DNA of 64,000 nucleotides from assembly GCF_000006565.2 (NCBI RefSeq), contig NC_031477.1, forward strand, positions 2,698,043 to 2,762,042, read 5' to 3'. Positions 10,838-21,476 of the stretch are shown here, one piece after another. The stretch is from Toxoplasma gondii ME49. Lineage: Eukaryota; Apicomplexa; Conoidasida; Eucoccidiorida; Sarcocystidae. Below the pieces are notes generated by a model. That model was not told the DNA's origin. It was given only the letters and a program-made list of their open reading frames with translations, and made no database searches. The position numbers and the translations under genes are program-made. How positions within the stretch are numbered: position 1 is the stretch's first letter; the number at the start of each line of letters is the position of its first letter.

Positions 10838-13149
10838 TTAGGCGACGGGCAGCGTGATGTCTGCAGCGCTCGGGAAGGTGTTTGCCAGCGGACCCTTGGT
10901 GGAGATCCACTTGGCGCCGACGCCGTCGGAGACGATCCGGCCCTCAGCTTGCCATTTCTTGTACTCGACTTTCGTGAACTTTGTGAATCCCCACTTGTTG
11001 GAGACGAAGACCTTTTGGCGCCCCGGGAACTTGAACGCAGCGCGACGCAGCGCCGTCACGGCGGTCGCGACGTTCGACTCCTGCGCAGACATGAAGGGAG
11101 CAAACGAAAACAGGTGAAAAGAGGGGAGGAGCGTCGGTTTAGCGCGGAATGCCGGCGCGAGGGGCGCCTCGGGATTCGAGGACGAGGCCTAGCAGGACTC
11201 GAAGGACGGTGAGAGAGACACACACACACACGCAGAGGCGTGAACTCTCCCCTCCCAGGTTATCCAAGTGCACAGCCAGGTTCTTCACGGTGCCCAGGAC
11301 TACGGGGGATCTTTTTGCAGAGCCTGCAGAGAGTTCAGGAACACGGAGCTTCACGCTGAGCTGAAACAAAAACACCCGGAACAGTCTTTTCCGGCCTCCA
11401 CACTCACTCGCGTCCGGATGGACATCAAGATCTGGCCAATGTCAACGCGAGCGACGAGACCCATCGGCTTTCCGAACGCACCACGCATACCGGTCTGAAG
11501 TCTATCAGCACCTGAGAAGAAAGCGCACAGTACGAGGACAACTCCCGTCTCGAGTCGGCGGGCAGCTGAACGCGGCTGCATCCTGCGGGCAGAGTAAGGC
11601 CCCATCGTCTCTCCTCCAGCAGGTTTTTCTCGCGGTGCGAGACGCGGCTTGGCCTCCCCACACAGCTTGCACCACGGGGATGACGTACAGCTCGCGCGAC
11701 AGCGCAGCGAGACAGTGAAGCGCCTCTTCTTCGAAAGAAAAAAAAGGCATCTGAGCTAGTCTGCGACGAAAGCAGCGATTCGTTTGGAGCCGTGGACAAC
11801 CAGGATAGAGAACAGAAAAAGACGGGGCACAGAGACGCAAGTGCAGACAGGCAACCACACCAGAGAGGAAATAACATTTCGACCTCATCGCTGCTCCTCG
11901 CGCCATGTCATGACTTTCGACGCGCCTCCCCAGAGCAGTCGCGGAACATTGCCCGTTCGCGTGGATCTGCAGCGACCACCGCAGACCAGAGAACCCCAGC
12001 GTGTGGAGAGAGGCGAAGACTCTATAGAGGAAGTGCTGAGAATCGCGGCGATAGCTGTACCTACGTTTTTTCAGCGGCAAAAGCATGAAAACCTGAGAGA
12101 GCTCAGGGTCGCACTGTCTCTGGAAAGGCAACCGTTTTAGAAAAACCGCGTGAACAGTCAAGCACCGAAAAGTCAGGTGTACGTACCGGCGCAAGAAAGC
12201 ATTTTATTGATGCGGAGAACGTGGAAGGGGTGGACGCGAATGCGGAGGTGGAAGTTGTCTTTACCGCAGTTCTTGATCATGTACTGCAGAAAGGAGAGAC
12301 AGGAATACATTTATGAGGTCACGGATCTCAGCTGCTCCGCATACGAAGAAGGTCCCTCCCGCGAGTCTGAGGCAACAGACAGGCGCCCCTGAATACAGAA
12401 CATCGTGCGTGTGTCGATCTGGTCGCAGCTGTTTATCACCCAAGAAAAAAGAGGTGAGGGTGCGACGAAGACAAGACAAGACGGTGGAGAGGCCTCACTA
12501 CACCTTTGGAGAAAGCGGGGATCCAGAGTCACGTTGACGCAGAGAGAAGAAAGGAAACGTCACTTCGAGGAACACCACAACAAGTCAGGAACGAGGTTCA
12601 GCCGAGCGGAAGCAGCGGAGAAGAGAGAAGGCCTCGCTGAAACAAAGAGGGGCGTCCATGACCGAGAACTGTGCACCTCGAACTGAAGAGAGACAGAGAA
12701 GCTACAGTTCTCTGGCCAGTGAAGCGGACTCGAGTTTTTTTGTTCCGAGTCACAGAGACGAGCGTCAACGCGCGGAGCCAGCTGGCGCTTTCTTGGCGAT
12801 GGAGCCGGCCTCCAGCGACCACGCAGAAGGGAGCCCCCACACGCACGAGCTGCATGCAGAGAAGTTGGGAGAGATGGGAGAGTCCGCAGCGAGGATGAAA
12901 AAGAGACAAGAAGAGAAAAACGTTTACCTTGTTCGCGCAAACGCGGGCCGCCTCGAGCGCCTCAGAAGAAATCTGTTCGTACTCGTCGGAGACGAGGTGG
13001 GCGACCCCCGGGAACTCGTCGACGTCTGCCCTCTTGCGACCTGCATCGTAGATTCGGATTTTCGCGTCGGGGACTCCGCGACAGAAACGAGATTTAGGGT
13101 ACGGCTTGTTCTTGCAGTACCGGTAGCATCGCGCAGGACGGCGCCCCAT
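10838..13149 (-). CDS. RPL10: 60S ribosomal protein L10 (uL16)
   Basis: Four exons join in frame to 221 aa, about the family length: 13149-12928, 12283-12187, 11511-11408, 11080-10838 (TAA). Family signatures are clear: [20 protein letters not shown] at the start, [19 protein letters not shown] in exon 2, [16 protein letters not shown] in exon 3, and [20 protein letters not shown] in exon 4. The protein sits in the central protuberance of the large subunit near the peptidyl-transferase centre, is added late in 60S maturation and is needed for subunit joining (family knowledge). The intron 2 donor (GTACGTACACC) is a partial copy of the dispersed palindrome. The gene is divergent from the DNA polymerase at 14.8 kb, and a CGCATGCG site lies about 400 bp upstream of its ATG. 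Confidence 0.97.
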
Positions 13150-13553
13150 TTTCGCTCGGCGAAATTCGCAAAAAACGGAGGACAGAGACTGGAAAAAACG
13201 CGAACCTCTCGGGTGGTGTAGGTACACAAGGAGAGACAGTGCGCCCGAGCAGGACTGTACACGCGACAAGAGAAACGAAAGAGAGGTTGTGTGTCTCAGC
13301 AACGGGGAAGGAAAAGCGATTTGCGGGGCCGCCGACGCGGAAACGAACGCAAATTCCTCGGATGATCCGGTTCCCCGTTTCTCCGCAAAATCCCAGCATG
13401 CACCCGCGCTGCCCCCACACAAAACTCGAATTCCAGGCGCCTCGCCGATCGGCGTATAGACGGAGACCTTCGAGCGAAACGCGCGCTCCCCCCAAGTCAA
13501 GACAGAAGGAACCGCGTCAACGTGCCTTCGATACGTTTTCGTCAACGAAGAAG

Positions 13554-13561
13554 CGCATGCG
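13554..13561. promoter_or_regulatory. YGCATGCR-type site upstream of RPL10
   Basis: CGCATGCG, about 405 bp upstream of the RPL10 ATG. It fits the TRP-2-like consensus I recall for T. gondii ribosomal protein promoters. Function here is inferred only. Confidence 0.4.
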
Positions 13562-14022
13562 AGACAAGCGCTCTTCGAAGAGCGGCAGACTGACGAAGGC
13601 GCTTTTATGGATGTGCAGCTGACGAGGCCGCCTTCTACCGACGCGCCGCGTCACTTCTGGACGATGCAGGCATTCGCGTACTTTACAGATGTTGCTTTCT
13701 GCTAGAGTATTCAAAGGGTGAAGAAGGTAGAAAATAGAGTAAGGAAAGTGAATCAATAGAGTCACAAGCGGCGAAACGCGCTGCGGACCGTAGCTAGAGG
13801 CGACGTTCACCTCTCCGACGGAGACTAGCGAATAAAGAAGCTATTTGCAGGGGAGAAAATGAAGGCCCTTCACCGCGGCTCATGGCGTAGAAGAAGAAAG
13901 AGCGACGAAAGTGTCTTCCTTGGGGATGTCTCCAGCGAGACAAAAGCACTGGGGCAGACGAGACGACACAGATACTCTTGGACATCCATCTTTCATCGAG
14001 AAAATTCGTGCTCTCAGAGCCA

Positions 14023-14036
14023 GGTGTATGTACACC
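14023..14036. repeat. Dispersed palindrome, near-perfect copy
   Basis: GGTGTATGTACACC in the intergenic region shared by RPL10 and the polymerase gene. Confidence 0.85.
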
Positions 14037-14575
14037 TGAAGAGGAGGAAGTGCAGATCGGACAAGCAGTTTTGCTTTCAAGTGTGTGTGGGTGTTTTTCG
14101 TTTCCTCGCTGTCCACTGGGAGGAAGGCATTAAGCACTCTGGGAGGCGGCTTTTCTCGAGCTGAAATAGTCGGAGATGGCGTTCGCTTTTCATCTGTCCT
14201 CCATTCCTTGCCTCTTGCTTCTTTCCTTTTATTCGACCTTCTCATTCTCGGCGGTCTTTGCCTTTCTCCTTGCTCTCTCGGCGTCCTCTTCCGCTTCCGA
14301 AAAATACTGGACGTTCTCGGTTACCGCCGGTGCTCTGTGTCTTCGTCCACTGGTTGTCGAGTCTGTCCTCCTTCGGTCACCTTTCTGTCTGTTTTTCTCC
14401 TCAACGGATCGAAACCGGTCTTGCCTTTCTCCGACGTCGGCCTTTCGTTTCTCCTGATCTTCTCGCTCACCTCCATTCTCGATGCGCATGTTTCTCCACT
14501 GTGTCCTCCCCAACGTCCTTCGCCCCGGAGGAGTTCTCCCTCCTCGCTTGCTGCCCTCTTCCTGCCAGTCCTCCT

Positions 14576-14701
14576 CGTCCGCGTTGCTTCTTCGCTTCTT
14601 CTTCTCGCTTCTGTTCTCTTCGTCCGCCAGGTGCTCCGCGTCCGCGTTGCTTCTTCGCTTCTTCTTCTCGCTTCTGTTCTCTTCGTCCGCCGGGTGCTCT
14701 G
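14576..14701. repeat. 63-bp tandem duplication in the polymerase leader
   Basis: Two nearly identical 63-bp pyrimidine-rich copies (14576-14638 and 14639-14701). Because 63 is divisible by three, the duplication keeps the frame and yields a duplicated 21-residue Val/Ser/Leu-rich stretch in the long ORF. The region is probably 5' UTR upstream of the ATG at 14775. Confidence 0.9.
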
Positions 14702-14774
14702 CGCCCAGTTACTTGGCGCGAGAAGCTGGGCTGCGAGGAGCACACAGGGGAAGACAGAGAGACAAGAAAGGGAG

Positions 14775-17700
14775 ATGGAGAGGGAGACGCGGCCGAAGAG
14801 GAGACTGTGTTGGCGGCCGTCGCTTGAAGACGAGGAGGGCGGCGGACATGAGCGCGAAAGTGAAGGGAGTGAGATGAGGAACGCAGCAAGGAACAAAGGC
14901 CCAGACGACACAGAAGTGAGAGAACAAGGACGAGAAGAAGATACAGAGAGCGCCGATGAAGTTGAGGTGACCGCTGTCGTGCTCCCTTTGGCGACGGTGC
15001 TCCGATCGAGTCTGGAATCTCTGGCCGCCGAACGCGCGTCTCCTCCTTCTTTCCGGTCGTGCGTCCGGACGTCTGTCTGCTCGGGTGTCATCGACGAAAC
15101 AGAGGAGAGGCAGAGCAGTTCTGGCAGGGCATGCAGCAAGTGGACGGCAGTCGGGGAGGAAGCGCGTCGAGGCGAGAGAGCGAAGGAGGTCGCGGAGGAA
15201 GACCTCGAGAGAGAGAAGAAGAGACAGAGAGGAGGAGCCGAGCAAGCGACAAATGTTGAGGAGCCGGATGCGGAAAGAGGAGAAGCAACAGAAATGAGAG
15301 GATCGCGAAAGCGGAACAAAGGACAAGGTGTGGCGCAAGGAGAAATTAAAGAGCGAGAGGAGGACGCCGAAACAGATCTTTTCATTTCCTCTTCGGATAC
15401 CGAATGCGATGAATTCAGGAAGCAAGAAGGAGTGTCTTCTTCCTCTTTCGCTAACCCTGAGAATCACGAGTCCTGTTCTTCCTCTCCTTCTCCTGCGTTG
15501 CCTCCATCTTCTTCTGCCTTGCCGTCTCCTCCTTCTGCTTCCTCTTCTGCTCTCGCTCGGCCCTCCGCGTCTTCCTCTTCTTCCTCTTTTCCTTCGTCAG
15601 CCTCTACCTCTTCCCTCTCTTCCTTTGCTCCGTCCTCTTCGTCTTTTCGCGCTTCCTCCTCTTCTTCTCGCTCTGCGTCTGCGGCTCCTGGCGGCCGGCC
15701 GCCGGCTACGGGCGACCTCACTGACTTCGTGGTGGAGAAGCTGCAGCTGCTGGCGAGCAAGTACGAAGAGCATGGCGAGGTGTGGAGGGCGATGAGCTTC
15801 CGGGTGGCCTCCGGCGTCCTTCGTCAGTGCAGCGGCGCGGCCTTCCGAGCTGCCGAGCAGGCGAGGAGAAGAGCGGTGCAGAATTCGTCTTCGGCTGCAC
15901 TCCAACAGACTCAACTTGCGCCCGCTTCGCCCACAGGGAAGAGATCGGAAATCGCATCTGGTTGCGACAGCTCCGCGTGTGACGCTTCATCGTCTCACTT
16001 GGCCTCTCCGCCTTCTTCCTCTCCATCTGCCTCTCCTGCTGCCTCGCCTTCTTTCTCATCTGCTGTCGCTTCCTCTCGTTCTCCCTTGTCTTCGTCTGCT
16101 CGAGCACGCTTGCGCCGCGAAGGGATCACGCGGGAGAACTACGCGTTGTTGAAGCACGAGCCTGGCATCGGCGCTTCGATTTTCCAGACGGTCGAGGAGC
16201 TGATTTTGACAGGAACGACCCGCCGGCTGCAGCTGCTGCTCCACGGCGAGCGTTCGGCTGCCCGAGAGGAGTTGCAAAGCGTCTGGGGCGTTGGTTTTCA
16301 CACGGCGGAGAAGCTGATTGCCTTGGATGTATGCTCAGTTTCAGATCTGCGCCGGGTCGTAGCGAAGTTCCTCAGCCCTCCGCAGCAGCTCAGCAACAGG
16401 ACGCCGGGACCCGAGGCCGCAGAGTCGGCAGATGCAATTCGTGCGGACGCAGGTGAAGCGCGAGAGATGGGAGTCACAGCGAGCGAGAAAAAAACAGAAA
16501 CCGACGAATCTGCAAGCCGGAGACAGACGCTCCTGCACAGCCTTTTTGACGCAGAACACGTCGATACCTATTTGGAAACGGGCAAGGCTGGGGGACGCGG
16601 GAGAAAGCCGCTGAGGCGCTGGGCGAAAGTCGCCGAGACACCCGAGCGAGGTGTACATACACCCCAGCGAGGTGTGCAGACGCCGGAGCAGCTTCCAGGC
16701 GAGGGACCGGGTGAAGATGGCGCGGCGCGCCCGCGCATTTCCTCTTTTTTTCGGGGAGCGAAAGAGGGCGACGACCCGATGGAAGAAAGGAGACAGCAAG
16801 AGGCAGCGCGGCTGCTCTCCAGGCCACAGCTCATCGGTCTCAAGCATGTCGAGGCCTTCCGGAAGCGGATTCCGCGGGAGGAGGTCGCGGCAGTCGCCGC
16901 CTTCGTTCGGCGAGAGCTGGGCCTTGATTCCATCGAGGACAAAGCGACAGAAAGTCCCGGTGGTCGGTGGCAAGAGGCAACGAACGTGGTGGTCCGGAAG
17001 CGAACGAAGCGCGAACAGAGAGAGGACGAAGAAGGGAGGAAAGGCGAGACAGCGAAGGAGGTGAAGAAGGGTGCAGTCGAGACAGCTGACGATGGTTCAT
17101 GCTCCTGGACGGATGGATTGGTGGGGATGGATGTGTGCGGCAGCTATCGGCGAGGCAAGGCCGAATGTGGAGATATCGACATTCTCCTCATTCGTCGAGA
17201 CGACGTTCCCGAGGGGTTGTTGCAACAGTAGGTGTCAAGCAGAAGCCACCGTTCACTAAGCGTCTTGTTTCCTCTTCTCGACTGTGGTCCCGAGTCGGCG
17301 TCATCGCCCCGCTGTCGCGGGTCTCGCGACGGTTCACTCTGTTCGTGCTCTGTACGTTCGAAGCCGATAGTGCGAGACCTTTGCGTATCGTGCACATCTA
17401 AACAGCGAGAGAATCCTGCTGGTCAGATGCTCGAATGAATCGTACCCTCGATCTGGCAGCGACAGTCTCCGAGGAAGGAGGCTATGTTTCTTCTGGGAGA
17501 GCTGCTCTTCGATTTCCTCCTCTCTTCCCCCACCCTGTTCGCCTGCCTTCTTGCGGTTTCTCTGCCCTCAGCGTCGTCGCCCGCCTGACGTCGTGCGGCC
17601 TTCTCGTCGACCATCTGCTGCTTAACGCAGCTGCAAATTCTCACTTTGACACTGCAGGCCGGAGCGCCAGAGCTCAAGGCGAACGCTCCAAAGAACGCTC

Positions 17701-19331
17701 TGTGGCCTCGGAGCGGCGAGGTCGAAAGTTGTCTGAAGAGGACAAAGAGGCTGCGTCCAAGATGCGCTCTTCGCGACACTCAGGCGCCGAACTGTACTGC
17801 GGTGTCTGTGTCTGGCCTCCCTGGCCTACGGACGGAAACGCGAGTAGGCGATGGGCGCCCAGTGAGGCAAGACAGACTGTCAGCACTCGTTGTGTGTAGG
17901 TCTGCATTTACCTGTCTCGACTTGCACATACAGATGTCTCGGGTTGTGTGTCGGGATAAGCAGAAATAGGTGAATGCACATTCAGACTTAGATTGCGTCT
18001 GCACGAGTATTCCTGTGTGGCTGTGGACCGTATAGGTATATATATATATATATATATGCATAGATAGATAGACAGGTAGATATGTACATACATAAAAAGA
18101 TGTAGATAAATAGACGCATATGGGTTGTTGGGCCTCTCTCTCTGTATGTGTATGTGTGTATGCATGTATGCTTCGGTGTACATGTATATCTGTGTATCTG
18201 CGTAGGTACAGTTTTGCGTTTGTGCATCATTGGACAGATATGCAAGTGAATGCACACATATATGTCTGTGTGGAGATATGGTAGTATGACGCGAATGTGT
18301 GAGTCGTTTTCTCTCTCCTCACGAAGCCACTCAGCGGGGGGCCTCTATGCAAACGCACATTCAGCGTCGGACTGTCACGCTGCTTCCTTTGAGTTGTCTT
18401 TCTCGCTGTCTCTCTCTCTCTCTGGGCATCAAAAAAAACTGCTGTCTCTGTACTCACCCTGTGTTTCCTTATTTTGCGTGCTCTGAATCTGCTTTCTCGC
18501 CGTTGCTTCCGAATGGCAGCCAGGTTCGTCGGACCCCGTCTGTCGCGCCGAATCGACATCAAAATTTATCCAGAGCGATCCCGCGCGTACGCGCTGCTTT
18601 ACTTCACCGGCGCCGCGCAGTTCAACCGGAGCATGCGTTTGTGGGCGAAGAACTGTTGCCTCCTGCTCGACGACACAGGCTGCTATCCGAGAGGCCTGGG
18701 GACGGAGGCCCTCCAGAGGCGAAAGTCTTCGAGGAAAGTCCAAGACGACCCGAGTTGGGCGCTCTCGCCCACGCACGAGTCGCCGGAGGAGACCAGTGAC
18801 GACACTGAGGGGGAACGCAGTGGGAAGGACGCAGAGAAAGGTTCGCCGGAATGCGTGGGAGCGCCAAACACAGGAAACGCGGAGGCGGCTGAGAGAGACG
18901 TTGCGAAAAAGGAGGCGGCGGAGAGAGACGCTGCGAAGGAGGAGGCGGCGGAGAGAGACGCTGCGAAGGAGGAGGCGGCGGAGAGAGACGCTGCGAAGGA
19001 GGAGGCGGCGGAGAGAGACGCTGCGAAGGAGGAGGCGGCGGAGAGAGACGCTGCGAAGGAGGAGGCGGCGGAGAGAGACGCTGCGAAAGAAGAGTCGACG
19101 GGAGGGGAAGAGCAAGGCGGATTTTCACGCCGGCTCGGGAGCCTCATAGGGTGCGAGAGAAGGGGAAACGCCGCCGGACGGAAGGGCGGGTGCGTGCACT
19201 GTTCGACGGAAAAAGAAATCTTCGACCTCCTAGGTCTGCAGTTTGTGCCGCCAGAAGACAGAGAGGCTTTTGTCCATCCGAAGGACGCAACCCTCACGTC
19301 GTATCCATCCAGCAGCCAGGGAAGTGAGTAG
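14775..19331 (+). CDS. DNA polymerase family X (lambda/beta-like)
   Basis: Three exons join in frame (14775-17227, 17572-17843, 18520-19331), giving about 1178 aa against roughly 575 for human Pol lambda. Order: an acidic, Ser-rich N-terminus; 8-kDa domain start (TDFVVEKLQLLASKYEEHGE, about aa 315); a Ser/Ala-rich insertion; helix-hairpin-helix (LKHEPGIGASIFQTVEELI, about 458); palm motif GSYRRGKAECGDIDIL (about 788) with two metal-binding Asp; LVDHLL and YCGVCVWPP in exon 2; the third Asp in RRIDIKIY; YFTGAAQFNRSMR; and C-terminal STEKEIFDLLGL. All three catalytic Asp are present, so gap-filling activity in base excision or end-joining repair is expected. I saw no BRCT domain. The start is the first in-frame ATG after pyrimidine-rich leader; the frame is open from 14085 but has no earlier ATG recognised. 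A strong donor-like AA|GTGAGT at 19324 leaves an extra 3' exon possible. Confidence 0.9.
16650..16663. repeat. Dispersed palindrome inside polymerase exon 1
   Basis: GGTGTACATACACC, read as Gly-Val-His-Thr-Pro and followed by a related Gly-Val-Gln-Thr-Pro, in a linker between conserved domains. Confidence 0.85.
18880..19091 (+). repeat. 30-bp minisatellite encoding a charged decapeptide repeat
   Basis: Seven in-frame units, period exactly 30 bp, encode AAERDAAKEE-type decapeptides (the first is variant, with DVAKKE). They sit in the polymerase between the thumb residues GCYPRGLG and the C-terminal STEKEIFDLLGL. The peptide should form an extended charged helix. Near-identity of the units indicates recent expansion. 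Confidence 0.95.
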
Positions 19332-21476
19332 ACACTCTGAGTGCAAATCGAGAAAAACTCCTCTCGAGCCAGAAGGCTCGAGATTTTTCACACTGGTACG
19401 CCTTCCCTGACGGTGGGTGCTTCGTGAGACCGGGAGCGTAGATCCAGGCCGACCCATTAAGTATTCTGGTGAGCTTCGGCCGGAGCAAAGGGTGAACAGG
19501 ACGAGGTCAGTCATTCAAGGCCACTGAGACAGTCCAGAGCTTCGGGGACTGGCCCCAACGTTTTTCAAGTTGTGGCGTCTGTGGCGATGAACTGAAAAGG
19601 TGCAGGTATCGACTTTCCGGCGCGAGTCGTGAACAGGTGAGACATGTCCTAGAAACAGCACGCTCTATCGTTCAACGCTCGAAAGCAGAGGTGCTTCAAG
19701 TGCGGCCCTGTCAGCGACACCCAGGTCGCTGGCCCGATGACACAGATGCCTGCGTATACCAACGCTCTTGTCAAATCAGTCGTCCACGTTGAACTACGCG
19801 AATGCTTGCACATAGAAAATATGTCAAGGCATTGCAACACATGCTTATCTGTAGTGGTTTTGTGGCGAGCCTGCCTACACGTCTTCAAGGCGACTAGAAA
19901 TAGAATTCTGCAGAAGCCGATCACGCTCGTCACTCTAGTAGTGGCACAACCGCCGCTGCCTACCCCGCTCCCCACTCCTTGTCACTCCTTCGCTTCCCTT
20001 TCTCCTTATCTGCATGCAGACCTGTTCCACACTCATCAAATGGGACGCGTGAGAAACTATTTCCCCGTTCCTACGCGTTCCGCGTCGCCTCAGAGTTTCA
20101 GCCCAACTGCGACTGCCGTGCTCTCCTGAGGTGGACTCGCCCTCGCAAAGTGGGAGAGTGTGAGCTACAAACATCGGACTGCGTCTGCACATCGATGGTG
20201 GCTCACTGCTCCGCAACTGGTCTGGAGCAAGAATCAGTGAAAAAATTAGTTCATCCAGTAGTCTGGATCTGGAATGTGCTTGTTTACCGATCCCACGTCG
20301 ACTGTGTTAGCACACCACGGTTGCGATGATCATTGCATGTTGTGTCTCGCGTTTCGATGCGACTGAACGCCGCCCTGCGGCATTTCGGTTGCACAGAACT
20401 TCATTGATCGGCCGGATACTTACATGACAGCCTGCTCTGTCTGTTGCTCTGCCGCGCATCCCGTCTTCGGATGACGGTACAATACCCAAAAAAGTGTGTT
20501 GCTAAACGTGCGTGACACTTCGCACCGGTGAAATGGTCGTCGGCGGTTTCCACGGACAAGAAACTAAGAAGCGAATCCTGACCCCGCCGTACCCACGGAA
20601 GACTCTTCATGGAAAACGTGAGACCGACGCGCGAGAGACCCGACTTTCCGCGATCTGCCTCTCAGACAGGCGACGCAAACTCTCGGCAGTTCTCTCGCCG
20701 AACTTTGGGCTACTGACAGCGGGCGACTCGCATGTTTTCTAGGTGTCTAGGCTATCAAATGTGTTGCCTACGCTGCAGCTCAACTCTGTCAAACGCGGTG
20801 TGCTTTTCTTCCTTCGCCCGAGAGCGGTGACAAGATGCTTTCTGAGCAAGAGAAGAAAGACAAATGGAGGGCCACCACAAAAACAAGCAACGCGGTGCCG
20901 CTGGACAGCACACACCCCCTCATCGAAAACGACGCACAACTTCGTGAACACAGCTACACGACTTCCTGACGCGCATGCACTCATCAAATGCCCTTTTCCG
21001 TGCGAATGTTCCGGCTCTTCACAAACTTCAGCCTCGACCTTGCTCCTCTCGGTATCCATTGACGTCGTGGTAGACCCGGTGGCAAAAAAGACTGGCGCGC
21101 AAACACGCGCCGGCGTTTCGACACATGACACTGTACATTTAGAAAGAAAAGACTTGTATGTGCCGATCCACACACAAGTACACAAACGCATGCATTTAAC
21201 AAGGCTTGCAATGGAACAATTTGGAATTACATGGGTGCGGCGTCTGCGGACGTTCTCTGCTGGAAGCAGTGGCTTCGCTGATTTTCCGCGAGACTCACGA
21301 CACCGAAGTCGTGGCTGTGTCCTCTTTCTCTCTTCGCCCACTGCATTCACTGTCTCCATCTTGTGGGGAGTGTCACTTCTCCACTTCCTCGTAATTCACT
21401 AAGTCCACGTTCTTGCGATTCACTCCCCCTGCGTTCCAGCTGCCTGGCATCTGCTGTCTGAGGCGACGGCGATTGT
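19332..21476. other. Convergent 3' spacer, polymerase and asparaginase
   Basis: Presumed 3' UTRs of the two convergent genes. A 219-codon plus-strand frame (20743-21402) has no recognisable domain and starts at a non-ATG codon. No structural RNA was recognised. Confidence 0.5.

Larger units (their letters stand above)
13150..14774. promoter_or_regulatory. Divergent promoter region of RPL10 and the family X polymerase
   Basis: About 1.6 kb between the two start codons. It holds AGCATGCA (near 13396) and CGCATGCG (13554-13561), which match the YGCATGCR element reported, as I recall, upstream of T. gondii ribosomal protein genes. It also has palindrome-like sites at 13215-13228 and 14023-14036. 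The right part (14176-14770) is pyrimidine-rich and probably 5' UTR; an ATG at 14176 opens a 93-codon hydrophobic frame not joined to the polymerase. Confidence 0.5.

Noticed and set aside
18622..19128. Antisense Pro-rich and Leu/Arg-rich frames over the polymerase repeat
   Set aside because: Shadows of the 30-bp minisatellite, which is open in several frames.
20743..21402. 219-codon plus-strand frame antisense to the asparaginase 3' flank
   Set aside because: It starts at a non-ATG codon, shows no recognisable motif and lies in a convergent UTR region.
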